Positions 44,807 through 55,900 of a DNA stretch of 64,000 nt are shown here, in pieces. The translations under genes were made by a program, and so were the position numbers. This DNA comes from Rhynchopus euleeides (taxonomy: Eukaryota; Euglenozoa; Diplonemea; Diplonemida; Diplonemidae): contig OY723275.1 of NCBI GenBank assembly GCA_963210315.1, positions 1,240,001-1,304,000 on the forward strand, read 5' to 3'. The first letter of the stretch is position 1, and the number at the start of each line of letters is the position of its first letter. Below the pieces are notes generated by a model. That model was not told the origin of the DNA and ran no database searches. It saw only the letters and a program-made list of their open reading frames with translations.

Positions 44807-46614
44807 GCGCGACGGCTTACATGCAGGTAACGCTGCGCACGCTTCAGAGAACTTGCCTTCCGAGCCGCCGACCCCACCTCCTGGACAGTGTCTATGGTGC
44901 CCCCTCTTCCCCCCTCGCCGGGCCGTCGCAAGCAAACGTTCTCCATTTTTTTTCAGTCTTCATCACTCGTAACCTGGTGTTGTGTACGGCACAGCCGCAG
45001 CAAGAGCGAAAGGGGAAAATATTCAAAAAGTCTAAAAAATATATAGCAAAATGCGTCTCTCAGGCAGGTCCCGTGAGTCCCGTGTGCGTCCTGTAGTGGC
45101 GTATCGACGCGCCTTTTGCGCTGTGGGTGCTGTTCTGTGATAGGAGTTGATCCCCCGCACCCCCCCCTTTCTCCATCTCTTTTTTTGCCCGCGTTATGTC
45201 TTCGTCATTTAGTTCGTGACCCCGACTGTGTCGACGAGATGGTTTCTCAGTGCCCCACGACCCGCCCTCGCCCCCCCCCCCCCCCCCACACCCCCCCTCC
45301 CTCAGTGCCTTGCACTTTTTGGTTGTCTGCGAAGGGGAAAAGCCGGTCAAACGAGGAGGAGGAAACGCCACACCACTCCCCGCCCTGTCCTACCCCACCC
45401 CACCCCACCCCCCCCCCCCGAGCCAAATCAAAGCGAGATGATGGTGAGTTTTATCAGAGAAATGTATGTCGTACAGACACGTTTCCTACGACCTGTGCCC
45501 AGTCTGGTGGTGTCGGTGGCAAGGTGTTGAGCTCGCGTTTGCATTGCGTAGCCAGACAAGGCGCGGCGGTGCAGCCATTGCGTACGGTGCCCACATCGCG
45601 GCGTGGGGAGGTACCTATGTTATTGGATTCTAACTCAGCCAATCGAAAAAAAATGGGTGGTCGTGATTTGCCTTCCCAAAACCCCACCCGCAAACATCCC
45701 CCCTGTTCTCTGACCACCGCCACCCCCCCCTCCAGCCCAGTCGCGGTTGGCAACGGGCGTGTTCACAAAACCATTCAGAATCTAGGCAAGCCTGGCTCTC
45801 GGGCAACCTGTGAACCGCCTGCCCCACTCCCACCCCCCACCCCATCTCGTTGGTTTCATTGATGATGCAGTAAGGCTGATGCCTAGAACAGCGAAAATTC
45901 TTGCTTCCCCCTCCCACCGCGCGTAGGGCCAATCATCCCCTGCGTACAATCGCATGTCATCATAGTCGCTTTTGCTTGACCGTCGGGGGGTCGGGGGGAA
46001 AAAACCACAACGAATCACGCAGCAGTTAGGTCGTGGCCACAAGGGGGGGTGGGGGGGGGGGTGCGGGTGATTCTGCCACAGCTCTGTGCCACCTCTGTGC
46101 CAGCCCCTGTGTCAGTTCCGTGCGGTGTGCGAGGCCCTCCCCCTCCCCGATCAGGCCACCACTCCAGGTTACCTGGGGGGGATTGCGCGGGCAACACCAC
46201 AAATTCCTCTCAAACCCCCATTGGTTTTTCCTGTTCAGCCCAAAAAAAAAACAGCAACCACCGAACCCGGGGCGAAAGGTGAGAAGCGAGAGGGAGAGGG
46301 AGTTGTGGTAGAGGAGGGCTAGATCGCTGGGTGAGGTGTGTGTGTGTGTGTGTGGAAGGTAGGTGTGGCAAACGCGGAGCGCATTTGGTGGGGGGGTTGG
46401 GGAAGGGGGATCCAGGTAGGTGTGTAGGCAGGTGGCGAGCAGGATGGCCTGTTTGAAAGAAACCAGATCTCACTGGCAGAAGGCCCCCCCCGCCCCCCGC
46501 TCCTTCTGCCCCCCACCCCAACCCCAACCCCTCCATCCCTTTCTCCCCTGCCCTGCTTTGCCGAGCTACCCCCCAAGCCAACCCCCCCGCCATCTCTCAC
46601 GTCTTTCGCAGACA
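44807..46614. other. Non-coding spacer
   Basis: No gene. It contains an A/T-rich spot at 45008-45050 and a 17-C run at 45271-45287. It ends with CTTTCGCAG four bases before the next ATG. Confidence 0.55.
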
Positions 46615-47175
46615 ATGCCACCCGAGAGGGTGATATCTGACGCGAAGCGGGCTGCGGTTAGGGCCCGGAAGAAGAGGGTTTTGGGGAAGAAAACACGTGA
46701 CCGCCACAAGGAAATCGGCGTGGTCCCCACCCACCCCGTCGCCGCCGCTGTCCTGGGCGCGGTGGTCCGCAGCTGCACCGCAGGGTCTGCTCCCCCCACC
46801 CCAGCGGGGCGCAAGCAGGTGCTCGATGCCCTGAGGAAACACCCCGCAGCGGCTGCCGGCAGCACACTCTTCGGCGGCAACCTGCTCCACCGCCTCACCG
46901 ACTCTACCCCCGCCGTGGCCTGTGCCATCGCCTCGGCCTCCCCGCCAACCCCCTTGCTGTCCCACCTGGCGTCGCTCTGCACGCAGCAGGACGTGCCGCT
47001 CTTGGTTGCCCCCGAGCTTCTTCCAAGCCTCCTCGCCGTGCAACAGAGGCTCCACCCCCACGACCCGGGGAGCGAGAAGCCCTTCTGCATAGGCGTTCTC
47101 CAGGGTGCCGATGGGGCACAGCAGCTCCGGGCTGTGGTGGAATCGCATATCGCAGACAAGCCAGGCTCGTCGTGA
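46615..47175 (+). CDS. L7Ae-like RNA-binding protein, possibly Rpp38
   Basis: The protein has 186 residues. The first 40 are very basic (RAAVRARKKRVLGKKTRDRHK). From about 75 to 160 the pattern fits the L7Ae/Nhp2/Rpp38 fold, which binds kink-turn RNA: LFGGNLLHRLTD, AVACAIASASPPTPLLSHLASLC and QDVPLLVAPELLPSLLAV. The phrase with SPPTPLLSHLASLC and the following VPLLVAPE match the part where L7Ae proteins meet RNA. The Ser/Pro-rich form is more like RNase P/MRP subunit Rpp38 than ribosomal L7Ae, which supports a role in tRNA or rRNA processing, but this is tentative. CTTTCGCAG ends four bases before the ATG. Confidence 0.65.
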   Translation: MPPERVISDAKRAAVRARKKRVLGKKTRDRHKEIGVVPTHPVAAAVLGAVVRSCTAGSAPPTPAGRKQVLDALRKHPAAAAGSTLFGGNLLHRLTDSTPAVACAIASASPPTPLLSHLASLCTQQDVPLLVAPELLPSLLAVQQRLHPHDPGSEKPFCIGVLQGADGAQQLRAVVESHIADKPGSS

Positions 47176-47677
47176 AGTGGGCTGCGAGAGGAGGGAGGAG
47201 AAGGAGGCGTGGGGCGGTTGTGGGGTGGCGTGGCGTGGGCATTTCGTTCTCTCCGTCGTGTCAAAAAAATACAACCGATAAAGATTCTGGTCCCCCCCCC
47301 ACCCCCGAGTGAAGGGTGATCATTCTTGTGCCCCCTTCTACTTCGATTTCACTACCCCCCACCCCCCCCCGTCTCGGGAGCTCTCGAACATGGTCGAGAA
47401 CAGCAGTTGTCTTTGTACTTACCTACCACCCCCCCCCCCCGTCTCGGGAGCTGCCCCACCCTCCCCAAGGCAATACCATAAAATCCAAAGCCCCCCTCTC
47501 CCCACCCTCAGCAAATCCCCCCCTCACACACGCACACACCACACTGCTGCATCAGGCCACGGGACCTGCCGTACACACTATACTATTTTGTGAAGAAGCG
47601 GGGCAAGGGGGTTACGGAGGGAAGGCAGGGTTGGGGCAGGCTCGGCAGCAGACCCTGTGGTGGGAGCAAAAAAAAAT
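47176..47677. other. Spacer with repeated C-tract motif
   Basis: No gene. CCCCCGTCTCGGGAGCT occurs twice, near 47365-47384 and 47433-47454. The stretch from about 47395 to 47440 resembles 49056-49104, upstream of the leucine-rich-repeat gene. Confidence 0.5.
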
Positions 47678-48157
47678 ATGTCGAAGAAGGTTGTGCTGCT
47701 GGTGGATGGGGAGCGGGTTGAGACGCGCCTTTCGAACTGTTCTCTCAGCGGGATGATCACGGATCTGTCGGAGGGGCACACCGATGCTGTGCTGGAGGTG
47801 CCGCTGCCGAATGTGCGCGCGGCGATTGCGGGTTCGGTGGTGCGGTATATGGAGCATCACCACGACAAGCGCGCCCCAGAGATTGAAAAACCCCTCACCC
47901 GAAAGCTGCAGGAAGTTCTCTCTGACTGGGATATGAAGTTCGTCGAGCAGAACTACAGCCACTCCGTTCTCTTCGAGATCATCCAGGCTGCCACAATTCT
48001 TAACATCCGCGATCTTATCGAACTCTGCTCTGCCGTGATCGCCGACATGATGAAGATGAAGTCTGTCGAAGACATCCGTGACATGTTCGGAATCGTCTCC
48101 GACTTCACCCCCGAAGAGGAAGAGCACCTCCGCCACGAATACGACATCGGGGCGTAG
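47678..48157 (+). CDS. SKP1: Skp1, SCF ubiquitin ligase adaptor
   Basis: The 159-residue protein is full length for Skp1, which bridges cullin-1 and F-box proteins in SCF ubiquitin ligases. The BTB/POZ part spans about 1-110, with KVVLLVDGERVE, VPLPNVRAAI and VRYMEHHHD. The dimerisation helices follow: WDMKFVEQNYS, LFEIIQAATILNIRDLIEL, and the C-terminal F-box-binding helices with FGIVSDFTPEEEEHLRHE. It ends EYDIGA and lacks the Trp-Cys that closes most Skp1 proteins, a residue that contacts F-box proteins. The ATG follows an unusual run of A at 47669-47676. Single exon. Confidence 0.93.
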   Translation: MSKKVVLLVDGERVETRLSNCSLSGMITDLSEGHTDAVLEVPLPNVRAAIAGSVVRYMEHHHDKRAPEIEKPLTRKLQEVLSDWDMKFVEQNYSHSVLFEIIQAATILNIRDLIELCSAVIADMMKMKSVEDIRDMFGIVSDFTPEEEEHLRHEYDIGA

Positions 48158-49933
48158 CAATAGCTGGAGAGGTGGGGCCTGTATCCGTTTGTTCCATTCT
48201 TCAGGAGAAAAAAATCGATGCACCTGCCATTGCGCTCCCCTCATTGCACCACCCCTCCTCGAGGGGGCTGTGGGTGGGTGCTGCAGTGCGGAGATGAACA
48301 GACGAGAGAATGTGTTGTGACAAGTGGGGATCCCCACACCAAAGGCAGGGCGTGCCTCGGTGTGCTCTGCGCTGCTCTGAAAAAGATCCACGCGTGCGTG
48401 GCACTGTGTGAGGGCAGATATATATATTGTACAGCTGGGTTAGACTCGCCCCACGAAACACCAATGCGCGGGAGGGGTGTCACACAACAGTTGGGAACTG
48501 GGGGGTGGGGGGGGGGGGGGCGAAGAGAGACAGAGGCAGCCTGCCTAGAGAGAGAGAGAGGGGTTTGCTAGGTGGTCGCTCTCCCCCCTGCCGGGACTGA
48601 TCTCAGCAAACACGTGGTGTTCATCCCGGCCAGGATGCAGCAACGTTGGCAAGGCTCGAAACAAGCTCTTTGAATGCCTGGACAATGCGTGTCTTTTACA
48701 CTCAGGCTCTTTGGGGGAGAGGGGGGTGGGTGGGTGGGTGGGTGGGAGTGGGTGAGGGAGACTGACACATCAGGGTGTGCGGTTTACCCTGAATGAGGGG
48801 TGCCACCACAATATGTTTCAGGCTTCCTCTCCCAGCCCCCCTCCCCCAACCCCCTGTCTTGAGCTTCAATAATACACACGTGGCTTCTCTCTCTTTTTGA
48901 ACCTCTGTTCCCGGGTCCGTTGGACATCTGACTGCCAGGGTGTGTCGTCGTGGGTGCCTTATGTTAGATAGCTTTTGGTGGGATAACTCAAGGCGGTTTG
49001 CCGTATGCAGACCCTGTCCCGTCCCATCCCAGCCCATACCCCACCCCCACCCCTCAACGAGAACAGCAATTTCTCTTTGAACTTACCTATCACGCCCCCC
49101 CCCGCCCCTCAACCTGCCCCCCCCGCTCTCTCTTCCCCAACATGCTGCTGATTTTGATGATTTACGTGGTATTGTGTGAGCGAGATGGGTTCTGTCAGGA
49201 CGGTATATGTTGCCGGGGGGGGCGTGGGGCTGCCATTGAGTTGCACGGAGTGTATCAGTGCGTGCATTCTCCCCGGCGCGCGAAGCGCGCCGGGAAACAA
49301 ATGCGCCACTCCAGCCGCCAAAAAAACAGGGGAAAAAACGACACCCCTACCACTAAAATCGTTACGAAAGAAGTACGAAATACGGGATGTCAATTACACC
49401 AAAATTTTTGCAACCAGTTTTGTTAGAGCGGCTTACAAAACCTCCCACTCCCCCCCTCCCACTCCACCAGTGTGCATTGATCTGCCTTGTACAACATATC
49501 TGGTGTAGTGACTACAAAAAGGACTAACATTGCGAGAAGGTGCTGGGAGATATACTTTTCCATTCCCTCTCGACGATCAAACCCCCCCCCCCCCCCCCCC
49601 ACTCCATCCCCCACACAGGCACCACTTGTCTCTGGGGGGGGGGTCTTGGAGGGCCATCGGCACCCCCCTCTCCACAACCACAGCCACACACACACACACA
49701 CCCCCCCCAACTATGCCACAAAACCCCCCGACCTCCCCAGCCTCCTCCTGACCTCCTGGAGCCCCCCCCCCCTCTCTATCTCGCCAAGGTGCGAAGGGCC
49801 TGTGAGAGCATCCTGCTCCTTTTCCTTTCCACCCTTCGGATCCTGAGAGGTGCGCAGGCAATACCCATCTGCGTTACCCCACATCCCTTTGTCACATCTC
49901 TTTCCCCCCCCCCTCTCCCCTGCCTCCACAACC
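48158..49933. other. Non-coding spacer with hairpin and C-tracts
   Basis: No gene. It has a 14-G run at 48507-48520, a GGGT tandem run at about 48724-48747, a GAA-loop hairpin at 49272-49294, and a 19-C run at 49582-49600. Confidence 0.55.
49272..49294. repeat. 10-bp GC hairpin with GAA loop
   Basis: CCCGGCGCGC-GAA-GCGCGCCGGG is a perfect hairpin. A related GC-only hairpin with the same GAA loop lies at 27253-27271. Confidence 0.85.
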
Positions 49934-52900
49934 ATGAAACGGAACAGCACCATTGCGGGGCTGCTGGATGATGTGACAGATGAGTCCCACCGGGCTGTCC
50001 TGGAGACAGCTTCGATGAACATAGCAGGAGGGCTCGACACAGGCCTCGATCTCCGCTTCGGCGGCCCCAACGATGCATGGGGCAACGGCGTATGCACCCC
50101 TATGGGAGACGAGGTTGTCGCCGCGCTGTCACGGTGGCTCGGGAAGGGGTCCCGCATATCTTTCCTCTACCTCGATGGGCACCCCCTTGGGGACAGCAGC
50201 CTGCGGGTGCTGCTGCAGGGGGTGGCACGCAACGAACACCTCGACCACCTCTCGCTGCGGGACACCGGGATAACCGATGCGGAGCCCCTGGTGGAGCTCC
50301 TGCAGGACGGCAGCAGCAGCAACAACTCTTTGACACGCATCTCCCTCCAGGGATCCCCTGCATCAGCGCACCTCGATGCGATGTCCGCACTCGGGTGGCA
50401 CCTCCTGGAGAACAAACAGCCCCTCCGTCTGAAGTACATCCTCCGCAAGCTCGCTGTCCTCCTTGGATATCCGCAGGCTGGGGCCAACACCCCGCAGGGC
50501 AGCACCAGCAGCCTCTCGTGGCACCCCCGCCACCACGCTGCAGCGCTGCAACGGCAGGGCAGCGGCACGGCTGGAAGAGAGGGTCATGACAAAGAAGGTA
50601 AAGATCCAGGCGGTGTCCAGGGGGAGGGTCCTCCGGAGGGTGGCGCTGCCGCATGCTGCAGCGGTGGCGAAGGGGGGGGAACCCCGCGGCGGCGGCGGAG
50701 CCTGTCGCGGTGGAGGGATTCCCTGGATGTGCTGGATCTCGACGATCGCGGCGGGGCGCACCGCTATACCGACACGTCGCTGCGGTTTGTCGTGGCGGTG
50801 TTGGTGGGCTGCCACCCCGCGGCGCTCAGCGGGGGTGACATCCCGCAGGGAGGTGCTGACAGCCCTGCAGGAGCCCCGGGGGGTGCTGGCAAGAAGGGTG
50901 GCGAGCAGGATGGCTGGGCGCACCGGGTTGGCAACGCCCCTGCTGCCGCAGGGCAGCTCCCCGCGGATTGCATTGCGCCGCTGAAGGATCCCCGAGCGCG
51001 GCTCGTGAGTGCCAACACCTTCATCACGACGCTCATCCTGTCGAACAGCGCTTTGACTGCCGCTGGGGCAAAGTTGTTGTCAAGCTACCTCCCCCTGGAT
51101 ACCTGCCTGAAGAAGATCGATCTGGCAAACAGCACTGGCTTGGGCAGCACCGGCGTGACATTGATTGCGAAGAGCCTGACCCTCCCCGGGGGGAACACAA
51201 GTGTGGAGCAGCTCGACCTCAGCAGGACAGGGTGCTCTGGGGAGAAGTGTGGCGCCGTGATAGCTAAGATGATAACAAGCCATGAGAAGCTCGGGGTGCT
51301 TCGCCTGAGAGGGAACAGCTTCGCACAGTGCGGCGGGATGTTTGTGAAGGCGCAGTATGTCAACACCAACCTGAGGGTGTTCGACTTGGAGGAGTGCCAG
51401 ATCCCCGAGAGATTCCTGGAGGAGGCGAAGGAGAGCGAGCTGCTCCACGAAACCCCGCAGTGCCTCATTGTCTCCGTCCCGAAGCTCCACGCAGACTCCC
51501 CGGCGGTGGTACACCTCGACTGCAGCGTGAACCTGGATTCGGACAGTGCGATAACCGACAAAAGCCTCCTGCTCCTCCTCGAGTCCCTCCATGGGAACAC
51601 CTGTCTGGAATATCTCAACCTCAGCGGGAATGCCATCACCTTTGCAGGGCTGTCCAGCCTCACGGCCTGCCTCTCGAAGGAGAGATGTGCGGTGGGGCTG
51701 CACACGGTTGTCCTCAGGGGGCTGAGGTTTGCTCCGGAAACTGTCCAGCAGATGGAATCCTCCACCAGGCCTGTGAAGAAGATGTGCGATGCGATACGCG
51801 CTCACCCCTGCCTCAGCCGAGTCGATCTCTCCTCAAATTATATCGAGGAAGGTGCAGCAGACGAAGCGTTTCTCTGCGCAAAGCAGTGCCTCCGCCTCAC
51901 ATACCTGGGATTCGACGGGACGGACATGCCGGAGGAGACAAAGCGACGCCTCTCCCAGCTGCTCCCCCTCCACAGGTACCCCGAGCCCTTTGCCCGTCTG
52001 GCGGTCGCCCTGTGGGACTCGGGTGTGGCGGAGGGCGTGTTGGACTTCTCCTCCTCAGGCCCATGGTGGGAGGGCTATGCCCTTGCGCCCTGCGAGGAGA
52101 GAGGGGTTCAGTCCTTCCCGAAGCATTGTGATGATATGGCGGGCATCGATCTCAGCATGACCGCCTCAGGGTTAGCCACACCGACGCTGCTTGAGGGGCA
52201 GTACCCGCAGGGTGGAGATGCTTCCCGACAGCGCCACAACTCAGATCCATCATCCCCCTTTGCTGATGTTGGGGATCATTTGAATGGGTCTGCGTTCTCT
52301 ACGGAATGCTCGTTCCGAGATCGCCAGGGGTGCAAGCGAGTCGAGCAGGAGAGCGGTGCCACTGTGAAGAGGAAGAGGGATGAAAATCCCAACCTGCTGC
52401 CCGAGGAGTATGACGTCGGGTATTCGGGGAGGAGCAGGGAGGCGCAGATCAGCGACGCGATGTCCATTCTCTGCGAGGTGGTTGAGGATGAGAAGGAGGT
52501 GACTGTTGTGGATCTCTCGGGGCACCACCTCGGCGACGCTGGCGTGCTCCCCTGGGTCAAGCTTCTCAGCAAAGGGAACCACCTTGTCGGGCTGCACCTT
52601 TCGGACACCCAGATGACAAACCGGTCCGCCTTCAAGCTGGTTCAGGCAATCCGGGAGAAACACGCGATACGCATCGCCGCGATTGACAGAAACCCGAGGG
52701 TATCCTCCTCCGTCACAGCTGCTGTCGCTTCCTATCTAAAATATAACTCAACGCCTGCTGCGCTGAAGCAGCTTTTTGTCAACATCCGCCTCAACCTTTT
52801 AGAGAATGTCATCTTCAAAGGCGACGAGCTGCAGGATGAGAAAGATCTCACCGACGAGTGGCTGAAATGCATCGTCGACACCATCATCGCCTCCACCACG

Positions 52901-55900
52901 CCTGACCCCGAGGAGGAGTCTGCCGTGAGGGAGGACGCTCCGATGAGGGGCAGCCTTTCGCAGAGGCTGTTGCCGGGTCGGGGGGCTGTGGCTGATGGGC
53001 TCACAGAGTCTCGACTCGAACCGGTGAAGATTGAGAGTGCCGTGCGGCGGATCGATGTGTCTCACACATGCATCACCACGACAAGCCTCCAGTGGCTCAC
53101 CGTGCTGCTGAAGGACCCCCACGCGAGTGCGAATCTCACGCATATTATTCTGAGGAACTGTATGATATCCGGGACCCAGCATCTGGTGACCTTCCTCGAT
53201 GTTGCGGCGATGCGGAGTGTGCGGCTTGTCGACCTCTCGCACAACTACCTGGGTGTTGCGGGGTTTAAGGCGATTTCGTCGGCGATGCAGAGGCACGTCA
53301 CCCTGGGGGAGGTCCTCCTCATCGGCGACGAGATGATCGACAGCGAGAAGCACTCCGAGGTCAACCGGCAGCTCCGGCTGGGGAAGGAACTGAACAGACA
53401 TCCTGGCTTTAAAAAATCGATGGCTCGGATCAAGAACGGGGATCTGACAGTCACATCCATCACAGTCCGCGGGGCGACACACCACCTCGCGAGGCTCCTG
53501 GGAACTGTGGTTCACCTCGCGATGAAACTCACCTTGGTCGACCTGAGCCATGGGGAGATGGACGACCGTGGCGCAGGCTGTCTCGCAAAGGCGCTGAATG
53601 TGGAACCCCTGATTGACACCCTGAAGCTTTCACACAACTGCATCACAACCGTGGGTGCGCGGTGCCTCGCCTCCTCTGTGGAAACATCGCACATCCTGAA
53701 GGTGCTGTGGCTGGACCACAACGATATAGACGGCAGGGGCGTGCCTGCCTTCCTCTCTGCTTTGGAGAAGAACACAAGCCTGGTGGACCTCCGCATGGAA
53801 GATAACCCCAAGATCCCCTCCGTGCTTCTGGAGGAGCTGAACGACAACGTCATCAACGACCAGCCGTACCTCAAGTCGGTGCTGCCGAGGATAAGGGAAG
53901 GGGATGATGCGCTCACCAGCATCGACCTCTCCGATCAGATCTGCACCGACCTGTCTCTGCGGCGCCTGGTTCAGGTTGTCCCTGGGACGATTGTCATCCA
54001 CACCATCAATATCAGCAACTCTGTGATAACCAACGAGGGGGCAGGCCTCGTTGCTTACCTCATCACGTCGTACCTCACGATGCGGATCCTCCTCTGCGAT
54101 TCCTGCGGGATAGATGACACCAAAGCCACCTACCTCTTCAAGGCTGTCCGGCAGAACCAAGGCCTGCAGCGGCTCTCCCTGAAGAACAATCAGATCACGC
54201 GGGAGCCCCTCGCAGACCTGATGGATTCTATAGACATCCAGGGGTGCGGCACGCTGTATGAGGTGGACCTGGAGGGGAACCCGTGTATGTTGAAAGGGGG
54301 TGGTGTGCTGACAGAGCTGGCGAAGACGCTTGAGTTCAACAGTGTCCCGGTGTCGCTGAAGCAAGCGTTGGCTGACATTCGTGGGGAAACGGTGCGGGAT
54401 GTGATTCTCCGTGGGGCGGGCCCCTCTGACGAGCAGAAGGAGACGCACAGCAGGGCAGGCAGTGCCGGTGCGAGCCGGCCGGAGCTCCACAGCGACAAGA
54501 CAGCTGTTATCCTGGCCTCGGCTTTCCCGCCGTCTAAATCTGTCAGGACAGTCGATCTGAGCTACAACGCCATCACCAACACCGGCGCGTCCGCCCTGGC
54601 GGAGTGCCTGCTGGAGTCCCCCCAGATCATCTCCCTGAACCTGCGGGGCAACTCCATATCTGATGCCGGAGTGCGTGCGCTGCGCACGTCGCTCCTCTCG
54701 TGCACCACCGTGAAGCGCATCGACCTCGCAGCGAACATATTCTGCGACTCCAGGACAACAAACGAGCTGGCCCTCCTCCTGGAGTGCAACGCCCACCCCC
54801 CGCAGCTGAAGAACTACGTCGTAGGCGGGATGAAGGGCGACAGCTTCCCTGAGATCGCCATCGACGGGGCGGAGTGCGAGGCAGGGTTTGAGGCTGCCCA
54901 CCGCAACGTCATCGAGACCGTCCGCGCCTTCGAGGCAGAGGTCACATCCGCTGCTGCTGCAGATGAAGAGGCTCCGCCTGGGCATGACGGCGCCCCCACC
55001 GCTGCCGCTGGGTTGTGTGGGATGGAGGCCGCCCCTGAGGCAGCTGCAGAAGGGGGTGCTGCGAAGGGCAAGCCGTCCTCTGTGGAGTCCTACAAGCAGG
55101 CTCATGGCATCCCAGAGCTCCACCCGGTTCTGGTGGACCGTAGCGTGGCCCTGCTGTGCACCTTCCTGGCGGAGGATCCAGAGGTGCAGTCCGTCGTGCT
55201 GCCCAACAACAGGATAACTGCGGTAGGTGCGGCGTCCCTCGTGTCTGCCGTGGCAGGTTTGAGCGCTCTGAAGCGGCTGGACCTGCGGGGGAACCTGATA
55301 GGCGACGCGGGTGGGATTCTGCTCTGCAAGCTAGCGCGGGAAAGGCCCGATCTGGAGGCGATCGATTTGGCCTCCAACCTGTGCACCGACGTCACCGCGC
55401 TGCAGTTCATCAAACACCTGAAGCGGGGTGACGTGCGGCTGAACGTCAACCTGCGTGGGAATCCGGGCATATCGTCCGCCCGGATGAGCGATCTCGACCT
55501 CCTGCTGACCCTGAATCACAAGTCGGGGGAAATGAAGCAGCTCGTCACAGCCTTGCTCGCGGGGGATGAGTGGATACGCGAGGTGGACCTCCAGTGCAAA
55601 TCTGCGCAGGATTTTTTCGACGACAGGCGGGGGTTCCAATACACGCAGGATTCCCTGGAGTTCCTCCTTGGCTTCTTAGCAGGGTGCCCGTCGGTCAGAG
55701 CGATCGACCTCTCCCGCAACGGAATGAGGGATGTGGATGTCCTGAACACCTACATGCAGAACGCCATGTCGCTGCGGACCTTCACCCTGAATGACACACC
55801 GGGTATCGCCGAGAAGATCTCCCGGCTGTTCGTCACCCTGAGGCACTCGGTGAACCTCACGGTGGTGAACTTCCTGGGGTGCAGGCTGGACGACTCCTGT

